Origin: Gimesia algae | GTDB lineage: Bacteria; Planctomycetota; Planctomycetia; Planctomycetales; Planctomycetaceae | NCBI RefSeq assembly: GCF_007746795.1 | Contig: NZ_CP036343.1 | Span: 6,145,357 to 6,209,356 of the forward strand | DNA: 64,000 nt | Direction: 5' to 3' | Shown here: positions 37,363-46,942 of the stretch, in pieces | Layout: each line of letters begins with the position of its first letter | Numbering within the stretch: position 1 is the first letter of the stretch | The notes under the pieces: generated by a model | Told to the model about the DNA's origin: nothing | The model's database searches: none | The model's input: the letters and a program-made list of their open reading frames with translations, nothing else | Position numbers and translations under genes: made by a program

Positions 37363-37369
37363 ATTCTGA

Positions 37370-39037
37370 CTATAATCGACCGCTGCGAAAGACGCCATAA
37401 ATCAGCCAGATCCCCAGCAGGCTCGACATCATGAAGATCGGGATGCTGACAAATATCAGATTTGAATCCAGTGAAATGGTAATCGCCGAAGCCAGGATCA
37501 GAGAAGACATCACCATCCCAATCGCCAGCCTGTTCCCCGAGCGATCCATTTCCTGTGTCAGGTGATCGAAGCCTTTATGATCCAGATGAATCTGGAGTTC
37601 ATCGTCACTCAGCTTACCCAGTGTTCGGCCAATCTGCTCGGGCAGGTCATGCATGACTTTAGACAGAGTACAGGTTTCTGACCAGATTCGGCTGACAATC
37701 GCTTTAGGATGATAGCGTTCGGAAGACAGCCGATAGATGTAAGGCTCCATCTCCTGCGCAATATTCAAATCAGGAGCGATGTGTGTGGCGATCCCCTCCA
37801 AAGTAATGAGCGCTCGAATCAAAAGCATGATATCAACGGGACAACGGATTCGGTGAATCGCCAGAATATTGATAAAATCGGTCAGCATTTTGCCGACACT
37901 GATCTCGTCCATTGGAACGCCATAATAGTTCCCGATAAAATCCCGCAGATCCGCCCGTAGCAGTTGATGGTCTACTTTGCGTTTTGCTTTACCAATTTTC
38001 AAAACGACTTCCACCAGTTTTGCAGTATCTTTTCTGGCCACATTCAGAAAGAGATCGACGAGCATATCACGACGCTCTTCTTCCAGGATTCCGATCATCC
38101 CGTAATCAAGCAGGCACAGAGATCCATCCGGCATCACACGAAAGTTACCTGGATGAGGATCAGCATGGAAGATGCCGAATTCGAACGTCATTTTCATAAA
38201 AATGCGGGCACCGTTGGCCGCCACTTCATGGGCACTGATCGGCAGATTCTTGAGTTCGTTGTCATCATCGATTTTATAACCGTCAATGAATTCCATCGTG
38301 ATCACATCACCCTGCGTCAGCTCCCGGTAAATTTTGGGAACATACAACGTGGCATCATCTTGAAACAGTCGAAAAAATTCATCCGTAGAACGCGCTTCGC
38401 GGGAAAACTGCAATTCGCGGTGAATGGTACGTGAAAACTGATTGACCAGTCCTGTAGGATCAAAAACCTCTGCATCGGGAAAATGCCGCTCAATCATCAT
38501 CGCCAGTTCATACATCAGACTGAGATCCTGCTCAATCACGCGATCGATGTCGGGACGTTTGATTTTCACGACAAGCGGAGTCCCATCAAGGTGACGCGCA
38601 CGATGCACCTGTCCCAGTGAACCAGCGGCTAAGGGTTGAGGATCGAATTCTGCAAACAGCTCGCTGATCGGTGCTTCCAGTTCACGTTCTACTATTGCCA
38701 TGGCAATTTCACTGGGAAAGGAAGGAACACGCTCTTGAAGTTTTGAGAGCTCGCGAACGACATCGCGAGGCACGAGATCAGGACGGGTACTGACAACCTG
38801 TCCAAACTTGATAAAAGTGACTCCCAGGCTTTCCAGAGCCAGACGAATCCGCTTGGCACGGGTGAGCTTGACTTCTGGCTCTGTACGCTTCCAGAACAGC
38901 AGCCTGCGCCCCCAGCGGAGGTAGCGTCTCAACCGCAGTTGATCGACCAGGTCATCAAAACCGTAGTTCATGAGAACGGTTACAATTTCGCGGCTTCGAC
39001 GTAGATTTCTGATTAACCGTAATGGATTTGAGTCCAA
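37370..39037 (-). CDS. ABC1/UbiB-family atypical kinase
   Basis: 555 residues. The UbiB signature set is present: the KxGQ motif in FIKFGQVVSTRPDLVP, the Ala-rich-type loop AAGSLGQVHRA, VVKIKRPDIDR with the ATP-site Lys, FHADPHPGNFRV and LLDYGMIGILEEERRD (in place of DFG). Two C-terminal membrane helices (about residues 500-550) end the protein. Family members support ubiquinone or isoprenoid-lipid metabolism, perhaps as an ATPase. I start at TTG 39037, 6 nt after AGGAG (39048-39044), which yields the usual NPLRLIRNLRR opening; ATG 39079 is possible. Confidence 0.92.
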   Translation of the reverse strand: MDSNPLRLIRNLRRSREIVTVLMNYGFDDLVDQLRLRRYLRWGRRLLFWKRTEPEVKLTRAKRIRLALESLGVTFIKFGQVVSTRPDLVPRDVVRELSKLQERVPSFPSEIAMAIVERELEAPISELFAEFDPQPLAAGSLGQVHRARHLDGTPLVVKIKRPDIDRVIEQDLSLMYELAMMIERHFPDAEVFDPTGLVNQFSRTIHRELQFSREARSTDEFFRLFQDDATLYVPKIYRELTQGDVITMEFIDGYKIDDDNELKNLPISAHEVAANGARIFMKMTFEFGIFHADPHPGNFRVMPDGSLCLLDYGMIGILEEERRDMLVDLFLNVARKDTAKLVEVVLKIGKAKRKVDHQLLRADLRDFIGNYYGVPMDEISVGKMLTDFINILAIHRIRCPVDIMLLIRALITLEGIATHIAPDLNIAQEMEPYIYRLSSERYHPKAIVSRIWSETCTLSKVMHDLPEQIGRTLGKLSDDELQIHLDHKGFDHLTQEMDRSGNRLAIGMVMSSLILASAITISLDSNLIFVSIPIFMMSSLLGIWLIYGVFRSGRL

Positions 39038-39226
39038 AGTTTTCTCCTGCAAAGCAAACGATCTCACGAAAATCCCCATCAGGAAGCGCGGTGTCGCTAT
39101 GGTTCGGTTTCACTTTTTATCTTAGCAGACTATAACAGACGTTCCTATGCAGCCAAGCCCCGATCCTGTTAAAATGGGATTCGATCAAATCATAATCTGT
39201 TTCATCTGTAAGGCGGAGCCCGACAT

Positions 39227-40501
39227 ATGCGATTCATTCAATTGAGCCTGCTGATCATCGTTTACCTGACTGTTCCCTGCCGAGGTGGTGACTGGCCGCA
39301 GATCATGGGTCCTTATCGAAATGGACATGCCGCCGCCAATGAAACGCTGGCTGCAGAGTGGCCCGCCGGTGGCCCCATTTTGAAATGGCAGCGTCCTGCA
39401 GGAAGTGGTTATGCCGGGCTGGCTGTTTCCCAGAATGTGGCGATTTTATTTCATCGCATTGAAGACGAGGAAATTGTCGAGGCATTACAGGCTGATACAG
39501 GTGAAGTCCTCTGGAAGCATCAATCTCCCGTCAGCTACAAAGGGACTTATAACCCGAACGATGGCCCTATCGCGGTCCCCTTAATTTATAAAGACCGCGT
39601 GTATGTCTTTGGGGTCACCGGACACCTGCAATGCCTGGACTTCAAAACAGGAAAACAGATCTGGACACGTCAGACACACAAAGACTTTCAGGTTGGAGAA
39701 GGATTTTTCGGAGTCGGCAGCACTCCCATTATCATCGAAGAAAAACTACTGGTCAATGTGGGTGGTAAACGCCAGAATGCAGGTATTGTCGCTTTTTCAC
39801 TGGATCAAGGCAGGACACTCTGGCAGTCAATGACTGACGATGCAAGCTACTCCTCGCCGATCTCTGCTTTTTTAAATGGCCGTTTCTATGCTTTATTTAT
39901 CACAAGACTGCACCTGGTCGGGGTCGATCCGAAAAGCGGAGATATTCTGTTTCAGTTCCCCTTTGGCAAACGGGGAGCTACTGTAAATGGTGCCAACCCG
40001 GTCCAGGTCGGCAAGAATATTTTTGCTACTGCCAGCTATGGAGTCGGTGGCTTCTGGGGGATTGTTGAAGACAACAGCACTTCTGAGATTTGGCGGAGCG
40101 AAAAGCCGCTGGCCAGCCAATATACAACCCCAATTGAATACGATGGCGCACTGATAGGCATTGATGGCCGACAGGATATTGGACCTGCGCGACTAGTCTG
40201 TTTTGATCCGAAAACGCAGAAAGTTCTCTGGTCGAAAGAAAACTTCGGTTATGCAACCCTGCTGGAAGTAGATAATAAGCTTCTTATTTTGAAAACAGAT
40301 GGTACTCTCGTAATGGCGACCGCCTCGAAAGAAGAATATAAGGAACTGGGGCGCGCACAGGTTTTGAACTCAACGACTCGAGCGCTGCCTGCATTTTCTA
40401 ATGGCCTGTTGTTCGTCAGAGATACCAAAACCCTCAAGTGCCTGGAACTCAACAAGCCGGCCCAGCCTCCTGTAACGCCAGAAAAGTCCAGCTCAAATTA
40501 A
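39227..40501 (+). CDS. Secreted PQQ-like beta-propeller protein
   Basis: 424 residues with a signal peptide (cut near CRGG). DWPQIMGPYRNG is the standard opening of planctomycete PQQ-binding-like repeat proteins, and WxxxxxGxxxW blades follow: LWKHQSPVSYKGTY, LQCLDFKTGKQIWTRQ, LVCFDPKTQKVLWSKE. The fold resembles BamB or quinoprotein dehydrogenases, but the calcium/PQQ catalytic residues of real dehydrogenases are not evident, so it may act as an adaptor. It is 15 nt upstream of hemL on the same strand; the pairing seems incidental in function. Confidence 0.88.
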   Translation: MRFIQLSLLIIVYLTVPCRGGDWPQIMGPYRNGHAAANETLAAEWPAGGPILKWQRPAGSGYAGLAVSQNVAILFHRIEDEEIVEALQADTGEVLWKHQSPVSYKGTYNPNDGPIAVPLIYKDRVYVFGVTGHLQCLDFKTGKQIWTRQTHKDFQVGEGFFGVGSTPIIIEEKLLVNVGGKRQNAGIVAFSLDQGRTLWQSMTDDASYSSPISAFLNGRFYALFITRLHLVGVDPKSGDILFQFPFGKRGATVNGANPVQVGKNIFATASYGVGGFWGIVEDNSTSEIWRSEKPLASQYTTPIEYDGALIGIDGRQDIGPARLVCFDPKTQKVLWSKENFGYATLLEVDNKLLILKTDGTLVMATASKEEYKELGRAQVLNSTTRALPAFSNGLLFVRDTKTLKCLELNKPAQPPVTPEKSSSN

Positions 40502-40516
40502 GGATTTCCTCTAAAG

Positions 40517-41812
40517 ATGTCAGTCAGCCAACGTGTCAAGAGTGAAGAACAGTTTACCCGAGCCATGAGAGTCATCCCGGGGGGCGTCAACAGCCCTGCG
40601 CGGGCTTTTGGAGCTGTCGGAGGACACCCGGTAGTAATTGATCGGGGTGAAGGTCAGTACCTGTATGACATTGATGGCAACCGCTATATCGATCTGGTGG
40701 GTTCCTGGGGACCGCATATTCTGGGACACCTGCATCCCCGGGTGATGCCTCGTATCGAAGAAGCACTCAAGAAGGGAACCAGCTTTGGTGCTCCAACATT
40801 AGTGGAAACAGAACTGGCTGAACTCGTCGCAGACCTGGTTCCCTGTGTGGAAAAAGTACGGATGGTGAATTCCGGTACCGAAGCCGGCATGAGTGTAATT
40901 CGCCTGGCCCGCGGTTATACGGGTCGAGATAAAATCATCAAATTTGCGGGCTGTTATCATGGTCATGTTGACAGCCTGCTGGTTCAGGCCGGTAGTGGCG
41001 CATTGACTTTGGGAACGCCTTCCAGTCCGGGCGTACCGCAAGGCTGCACAGCCGACACACTGGTACTGGAATACAATGATATCGAACAGTTGAAAGAGAC
41101 CTTTGTGCAACTGGGAGACCAGATTGCTGCGGTGATATTGGAACCTGTTGTGGGGAACATGGGAGTGGTACTGCCCGAACCCGGTTTTCTGGAAACGGTG
41201 CGGGAAGTCTGCACTCAACATGGGTCGGTATTTATCATGGATGAAGTCATGACCGGTTTCCGTGTTGCCTTAGGTGGTGCGCAGCAACGTTTTGATATTG
41301 CGCCCGACATCTGCATGCTGGGTAAAGTGATTGGCGGGGGAATGCCTGTCGGTGCGTACGGTGGTAAAGCGGAAATCATGGATGTAATTTCGCCCGTGGG
41401 CAGCGTGTATCAGGCGGGAACCCTATCCGGAAACCCGATCGCAATGGCTTCCGGAATCGCGACACTGGAATGCCTGCGAGAAACCGATCCCTATGCCGAA
41501 CTGGAATCAAAAACCAGGCGATTGACTCAGGGATTGGGCGCAGCGGCCGCTAAAGCAGGTCTGCCTCACACGCTGGCAGAATGCGGATCGATGTTTACTC
41601 TGTTTTTCAACCCGGAAAAAGTCACCAGCTATGCGATCTCAGCAAAGAATGATACCGCCCGCTTTGGACGGTACTTTCAGGGCATGCTGGATCGGGGCAT
41701 CTATTTACCCTGCAGTCAATTTGAAGCCAATTTTACATCTGTCATGCTGACCGATGATGATATTGACCATGTGATCCAGGCTGCAAGCGAAGTATTACAG
41801 GAAATTGGCTGA
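40517..41812 (+). CDS. hemL: Glutamate-1-semialdehyde 2,1-aminomutase
   Basis: 431 residues. Class III aminotransferase that makes 5-aminolevulinate in the C5 haem pathway. PGGVNSPARAFGAVGG, VNSGTEAGMSVIRLARGYTG, FAGCYHGHVDSLLVQAGSGA and GTPSSPGVPQ are diagnostic for HemL; the PLP lysine is Lys270 in MLGKVIGGGMPVGAYGG. The active-site gating loop and C-terminal FTSVMLTDDDID are intact. Start is an ATG 15 nt after the PQQ-protein stop, so the two are likely co-transcribed. hemA and other haem genes are not in the window. Confidence 0.97.
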   Translation: MSVSQRVKSEEQFTRAMRVIPGGVNSPARAFGAVGGHPVVIDRGEGQYLYDIDGNRYIDLVGSWGPHILGHLHPRVMPRIEEALKKGTSFGAPTLVETELAELVADLVPCVEKVRMVNSGTEAGMSVIRLARGYTGRDKIIKFAGCYHGHVDSLLVQAGSGALTLGTPSSPGVPQGCTADTLVLEYNDIEQLKETFVQLGDQIAAVILEPVVGNMGVVLPEPGFLETVREVCTQHGSVFIMDEVMTGFRVALGGAQQRFDIAPDICMLGKVIGGGMPVGAYGGKAEIMDVISPVGSVYQAGTLSGNPIAMASGIATLECLRETDPYAELESKTRRLTQGLGAAAAKAGLPHTLAECGSMFTLFFNPEKVTSYAISAKNDTARFGRYFQGMLDRGIYLPCSQFEANFTSVMLTDDDIDHVIQAASEVLQEIG

Positions 41813-41828
41813 CCAATCTGAGCGAAGC

Positions 41829-42887
41829 CTAAGGCGTAAAGTCTGTCTGATCATTGATGGCCAGACAGAACTCTGCCAGCAGACGAGCCGCCTGTTCCAG
41901 ATCGTCTAATGAGATGACTTCGACCGGGCTGTGCATATACCGGTTGGGTATCGCAACAATTCCCGTCGCCATGCCCCCCTGGTTCAACTGCATGGCATTG
42001 GCATCATTACCGGCAGGCCGTGAGATCCCATTGATCTGACAGTCGATTTCGTGTTCACTGGCCAGAGAAGTTAATGACGAGAACACGACGGGGTTTACGT
42101 TGGGACCACGACAGACCACCGGACCGCCTCCCACCTTGACATCGCCATTTTCCTGCTTGCTCACTGCAGGACAGTCAGTCGCATGTGTGACATCGACGGC
42201 AATCCCTACTTCAGGCTGAATGGAATAGGCACTGGTCTTCGCCCCCCGCAGGCCGATTTCTTCTTGAACAGTTGAAACAGAGAACACACCAACGTGGGGT
42301 GACTTCTGACTGACCTGACGTAAGGCTTCCATGACGACCCAGACGCCGACCCGGTTATCCATTCCAGGAGCCGATGCCAGGTTATTCAACATTGGCCGAA
42401 AGCCCAGCTCGAAGGTGACCGGATCACCAATGGCAACCAGCTTACGGGCTTCTTCGCCATTTTTTGCCCCGATGTCGATCCAGAGATCTTTGATTTCGGG
42501 AACAGTTTTGCGTTCATCCGGAGTCAGCAGGTGGATTGCTTTGCGGGCAATCACGCCATGGATGGGACCAGCATCCGTATGGACCTGCATATTCTGTCCC
42601 AGCAGCATCTGAATATCCCAGCCCCCGATCAGATTCGCCCAGAGGTAACCATCATCATCAATATATTGTACGAGCAGGCCAATCTGATCGCAGTGGCCGG
42701 CAAACATCACTCGTCGCTCCGCATCAGGATTGACGGCCGCGATCACATTACCATGAAGATCTGTGGTTACTTCATCAGCGAATTCTCCCACGAATTCCCG
42801 GACGACTTCCTGAATTGGTCGCTCATACCCTGAAGGAGCGGGTGAATGAAGCAGTTTTTTTAAGAAATCCAATGAAGTTGCATCCAT
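41829..42887 (-). CDS. M42-family metallo-aminopeptidase
   Basis: 352 residues. The M42 dinuclear-metal ligands are visible: MFAGHCDQIGLLV (His, and the catalytic Asp two residues on), PGMDNRVGVWVVMEAL (bridging Asp), VSTVQEEIGLRGA (Glu catalytic base and ligand), VDVTHATD (Asp) and the C-terminal RYMHSPVEV (His). These TET-type aminopeptidases form dodecamers and trim peptides in the cytosol; a related endoglucanase-annotated subgroup exists. It converges on hemL with a 16-bp gap and is the only gene of its transcript. Confidence 0.93.
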   Translation of the reverse strand: MDATSLDFLKKLLHSPAPSGYERPIQEVVREFVGEFADEVTTDLHGNVIAAVNPDAERRVMFAGHCDQIGLLVQYIDDDGYLWANLIGGWDIQMLLGQNMQVHTDAGPIHGVIARKAIHLLTPDERKTVPEIKDLWIDIGAKNGEEARKLVAIGDPVTFELGFRPMLNNLASAPGMDNRVGVWVVMEALRQVSQKSPHVGVFSVSTVQEEIGLRGAKTSAYSIQPEVGIAVDVTHATDCPAVSKQENGDVKVGGGPVVCRGPNVNPVVFSSLTSLASEHEIDCQINGISRPAGNDANAMQLNQGGMATGIVAIPNRYMHSPVEVISLDDLEQAARLLAEFCLAINDQTDFTP

Positions 42888-43265
42888 GATTCAGATCCTG
42901 ACTGGTGGAGGGTTTTGACTTCTATACGAATTGGCACTTCGATACGCTGTGCAAGCGTGTGACCTTAAACATTCGATTGTAAGTATCTGTATTTTAGTAA
43001 CTTATGAATTTAATTCAATGTAGGATTCCAGGTGTTTCAGAGAGAAAACAATCTTCAGAAGTACAAAACTACTGCATCAGAAAAGCAGAAATAGTCCCCG
43101 TCATATGGCAATCTTTAAGCTAGACTTTCAGTACCATTCGAGTCGAGCTGCCAACACTGTAATTCAAACTTAGATTCGTTGCAGATTACTCGTTATGCAA
43201 GCTGAAGAACAAACATCAAATCGTTATTGAAGTAGCGTTATTCGTAGAAATTGACTGAGGCACAA
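42888..43265. other. Divergent intergenic region, M42 peptidase and HDOD genes
   Basis: 378 bp, AT-rich, containing promoters for both neighbours by position. I see no gene, repeat or strong consensus promoter in it. Confidence 0.5.
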
Positions 43266-44198
43266 ATGACGGACTGGACAAAGTTACGTAAAGAGCTGAT
43301 CGGTGAAGGAAAAAAAAGCCCGCTTCCACCAGAAATCAAACTCCCGATGCTGCCCAAGGCGGTCATGGAGTTTTCCCGAAAGGCAGAAGATCCTAATTCT
43401 ACGCCGAAAGAACTCAGTAAAATTATAGAAACCGATGCCGGAATTTCGTGCGAACTGTTACGTATGGTCAATTCCAGTGCCCTGGGGCTGAGACGAAAAG
43501 TTTCTACAATCCAGCAGACCATTACACTCCTGGGCATCCGCTCCACAAAACTGTTTCTGGTAACAACCGGGTTGAAACAGGCGATGTCAACATCTGACTC
43601 GAAATTGATCAATCTGCCGAACTTCTGGAGTACCAATCTTGAACGGGCTTTGATGGCTCGTGAAATTGCCTTGCTGATGAAAGTTGACCCTGATGTTTCG
43701 TTTTCCGCCGCCATGCTTCAGGATTTTCTCTTACCCATTCTTTCGCGGGAACGGTTTGATCAATACCTGCAGTTTACAATCAGCCAGGACAGCTCTCCCT
43801 GCTTACTTAGTGACTATGAAATCGAGCAATTCAGATGGAATCATTGTGAAGCGGCTGCACATGTTATGTTGGACTGGTCATTTCCTGATGATTTGATCTG
43901 TTCGGTCTTTCTGCATCATGAGGGATTGAAAATGCTGACCAATGAAGACTTGGGGCAGACCCCGGCTACGGCAGTCGCTGTGGCATCACTGATACCAGAT
44001 CCGCTCAGGCAAAACCCAGAAGGCTTGCAGCAGCTGTTGACACTGAATGAGGCATGGCCTGATTTCAAGCTCTTTGAACTGGCAGAGAAGATTGACCAGG
44101 AGCTGAGAGAAGAATCGACGGCGGCAGCGAATTATATTTCGTTGAAAAACCGTCTGGAGAAATACGCGTTACTGCTTGAAAATGGATCGGCTACATGA
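43266..44198 (+). CDS. HDOD-domain signalling protein
   Basis: 310 residues, cytosolic. Residues about 20-220 match the HDOD domain: LPMLPKAVMEFSRKAEDPN, ELSKIIETDAGISCELLRMV, LGLRRKVSTIQQTITLLGIR and FSAAMLQDFLLPIL. HDOD proteins are HD-domain relatives without full metal-site chemistry, used in cell-cycle, motility and c-di-GMP signalling. I start at ATG 43266 with TGAGG 5 nt upstream, not at TTG 43251. It converges on the STAS protein gene, a possible functional neighbour, with a 47-bp gap. Confidence 0.88.
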   Translation: MTDWTKLRKELIGEGKKSPLPPEIKLPMLPKAVMEFSRKAEDPNSTPKELSKIIETDAGISCELLRMVNSSALGLRRKVSTIQQTITLLGIRSTKLFLVTTGLKQAMSTSDSKLINLPNFWSTNLERALMAREIALLMKVDPDVSFSAAMLQDFLLPILSRERFDQYLQFTISQDSSPCLLSDYEIEQFRWNHCEAAAHVMLDWSFPDDLICSVFLHHEGLKMLTNEDLGQTPATAVAVASLIPDPLRQNPEGLQQLLTLNEAWPDFKLFELAEKIDQELREESTAAANYISLKNRLEKYALLLENGSAT

Positions 44199-44245
44199 GT
44201 CGATACTTAATACCTGGGATCACGCTCAGAACAAGCATGTCCCCT

Positions 44246-44686
44246 TCAGGAAACGGTCGTTGAATAGTCGCTGGATTGTTTCAGGCTTTTTTCCCACTTT
44301 TCTTTTTCTGATCTCACCTGCTCTTCGCTAGGACTCTGTTGAGCCGCGGTCGTATCGCTTTTCAAAAGATACCGCCCATCTTCGGTGTGCGTACAGAACT
44401 GTTTGAACCAGAGCATACTGGCAACATTCGGCTGTGGGCTGTAAAGCGTCACTGCGATCCCTTTTTCATAGAGATCATACAGCATGCCGAAAAAACCACT
44501 GGGGATGTACTTGACCGAAGACAGTTCGACACCAATCGATTTACAACCTTCCTGATCAACCAGGCGCGTCAACGTCTCGCGTAGCAGGGCCAGATCGGCT
44601 CCGTCCCAGATTTCCATTGTCCCGAAATCCAGTACGGTCACTCCTTCACGCTCATAGACGCTCATTCTGTCGCGTTTTGATGCCAT
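44246..44686 (-). CDS. STAS-domain protein (anti-sigma-antagonist type)
   Basis: 146 residues from ATG 44686. YEREGVTVLDFGTMEIWDGA, LLRETLTRLVDQEGCKSIGV, ELSSVKYIPSGFFGML and YDLYEKGIAVTLYSPQPNV follow the STAS fold, with Ser-Gly at the position of the phosphorylatable serine of SpoIIAA. The C-terminal 40 residues are charged and probably disordered. The frame stays open to 44785 but those codons do not resemble the family; no strong Shine-Dalgarno decides the start. It probably works in partner switching; no cognate kinase or sigma factor is nearby. Confidence 0.82.
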   Translation of the reverse strand: MASKRDRMSVYEREGVTVLDFGTMEIWDGADLALLRETLTRLVDQEGCKSIGVELSSVKYIPSGFFGMLYDLYEKGIAVTLYSPQPNVASMLWFKQFCTHTEDGRYLLKSDTTAAQQSPSEEQVRSEKEKWEKSLKQSSDYSTTVS

Positions 44687-45250
44687 GCCGTTGTACTCAC
44701 TTTCTGCTTGTTCTTCTTGTGGAATATCAAAGCTGCTGAACAGTGAACTGTTAAGAAGATTGAATAGACGCAAAGCGTGGACCATTAACGCTCGGATTCG
44801 TTTACTTGTGTTTCTTAAAGCGGGTAAACCGCTGTATCATTGAGACTTAAGAAATGTCAGCTGTTTTCAGGTTCACACATTCTTCATACGCGATGTTGTA
44901 TTTTTTCTACACCAGATCAACGTCGGGTGTAAAAAGACATCACAAAAGGTTTGGATACAGAAACACATCACAGCATCAGTCCTGTCAACACTGTTGCTCA
45001 ATCTGACCTTCACTACGAAATGTAAAGCATGAATGTTGGATTTTGGCAACAAGATATCGGTTTCTCTTGCACGACGTTTGAGTCGCTAAAACCTGACAGG
45101 GAAAAGTGACGTTACCGAACAATGTCGTTTGTCAACTTTTCAAGCAACATAACGTAAATGCACGCGCACATCGTCAAAAGATGGAGACAGATTCTGTAAT
45201 CGCCTGAGAATAAATGCCTCTTCGACCACAGGTTCAAACCGGTAGACCGT
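44687..45250. other. Intergenic region between STAS and sulfatase genes
   Basis: About 564 bp with no gene I accept. Two inverted repeats are visible: AGCGG-GTAAA-CCGCT (44819-44833) and TACACC (44908-44913) with GGTGTA (44926-44931), the latter flanked by T6 and A5 runs so that the pairing nearly extends. Neither has a clear terminator T-run. Confidence 0.45.
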
Positions 45251-46669
45251 TTATTTAAAAGTCCGGATCGAGGCCGGAACTTCAGCCTGCATTTCGTGAT
45301 ACAGTTTCATCAGCCGTGCAACGACTTCGGGATGCTGGCTGGCGACATTGTGTTGCTCAGCAGGATCCTTCTGTAAATTGAACAGCATCATTGCCTCGGG
45401 TTTGTCTCCGGTTAAGACACCCGGTTGCTGATCTGGCATGGCCTGTTCAGAAGGCGCGATGATAGTCACACCATCCGGCCCACGCGGGTCAATCCAGTCT
45501 TTGCCCTTCCCGGCGAGTACCTGACGGGGAGATGGTTTCACATGTAACTTCCAGGGGCCACTTCGAACGGTAAACAGCGAATTCCCTTTCATTGAATACA
45601 GAGCCTGATGTGGTGCAGACGCCTGCTCTGTCAAAACGGGGAACAGGTCTTTTCCATCAATGACCCGATCAGCCGGAACCGGAATCCCTGCCTGTTTTAG
45701 TATCGTGGGAAAAACATCGATTGAACCACAGACCGTATCAATCACCTGCCGGGGTGGAATTTTCCCGGGCCAGCGGGCAATCATGGGAACGCGCAGGCCT
45801 CCTTCCCAACTGGTCGACTTCATCCCGGAAAGCCCGGCGGTATTGCCTCCAAACCAGGGACCATTGTCAGACGCAAAGATGACCAGAGTGTTTTCATCCA
45901 GCTTCAGCTCACGCAGGGTTTTAATGATCTCACCGACACTCCAGTCCAACTCGGCAATCACATCACCATACAGACCGGCTCCACTTTTTTTGTAGAACGC
46001 CTCCGAAGCAGCCAGTGGTTTGTGAGGCATCGCATGAGGCAGGTACAGGAAAAAAGGGCGTTCCTGATTCTCACGAATAAATTTGACAGCGCGTTCTGTA
46101 TAACGTTTCGTCAGGTTTGCCTGAATCACAGGGTACTCCAGCAACTTTTCCCCCTGCATCAAATTGACCGGTCGCATGTCATTGGAATAGAGAATTCCCA
46201 GATAATCATCAAAGCCATGCCGGGTAGGATAATATTCCGGATCATGGCCCAGATGCCACTTTCCGATGCAGATCGTCGCGTACCCGTTGTCCTTGAGCAG
46301 TTCACTTAAGAGAAGTTCGCTCTCAGCAATCCCCACTCCACTGCGAAATCTCTTCCCATCCGGCGCGGGGTTATACCAGACGCCATGCCGCCAGGGGTAG
46401 CGGCCTGTCAGCAGGGTCGCACGGGAAGGAGCGCAATAGGGAACAGGAACATTGAACTGAGTTAATCTTGCGCCTTGCGCTGCCATCTGATTGATATGCG
46501 GGGTTTTGAACTGGGGATGTCCATAACACTCAAGATCACCATACCCCAGATCATCGGCGAAGATGATGATGAAATTCGGTTTGGCTTTTGTTTCTACAGC
46601 GAGCAATGTCTGTTGAACACAAAAGAACACAAATACAAAACTGAATACAATTCGTTGAGCGCTTTTCAC
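45251..46669 (-). CDS. Sulfatase (arylsulfatase A-like)
   Basis: 472 residues from GTG 46669, which has AGGA 7 nt upstream and opens directly into a signal peptide (RIVFSFVFVFFCVQQTLLAVE); the longer frame to 46753 adds a non-signal leader. Active-site features: NFIIIFADDLGYGD with the Asp pair, formylglycine motif CAPSRATLLTG (Cys79), IGKWHLGH and FASDNGPW. It removes sulfate from sugars or aromatics, probably in the periplasm. Specificity is unknown. It is a single minus-strand gene. Confidence 0.94.
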   Translation of the reverse strand: MKSAQRIVFSFVFVFFCVQQTLLAVETKAKPNFIIIFADDLGYGDLECYGHPQFKTPHINQMAAQGARLTQFNVPVPYCAPSRATLLTGRYPWRHGVWYNPAPDGKRFRSGVGIAESELLLSELLKDNGYATICIGKWHLGHDPEYYPTRHGFDDYLGILYSNDMRPVNLMQGEKLLEYPVIQANLTKRYTERAVKFIRENQERPFFLYLPHAMPHKPLAASEAFYKKSGAGLYGDVIAELDWSVGEIIKTLRELKLDENTLVIFASDNGPWFGGNTAGLSGMKSTSWEGGLRVPMIARWPGKIPPRQVIDTVCGSIDVFPTILKQAGIPVPADRVIDGKDLFPVLTEQASAPHQALYSMKGNSLFTVRSGPWKLHVKPSPRQVLAGKGKDWIDPRGPDGVTIIAPSEQAMPDQQPGVLTGDKPEAMMLFNLQKDPAEQHNVASQHPEVVARLMKLYHEMQAEVPASIRTFK

Positions 46670-46942
46670 AATGAATTCCTGTCCAAACGAGTTCACAATG
46701 CCAATGAATGGTAGAACATTTGATCTGCGATTCTCTGTCAGCAAGGATACCAAACCGCATAACCCATAGCAAACAATGATGTTAAGTTAACTGCAACTCC
46801 CGTTCTGACAGTCCCTTGAAGCGGTAATCGCTTCCAAGCTGTTTCGCAACTTCACCTTGAGTCATCCAGCCCGATGGAGTATTTTTCGCAACTAAATTGA
46901 TTCATATTCAGCAGGAACTGCTTCAAACTGCAAGGATGCACG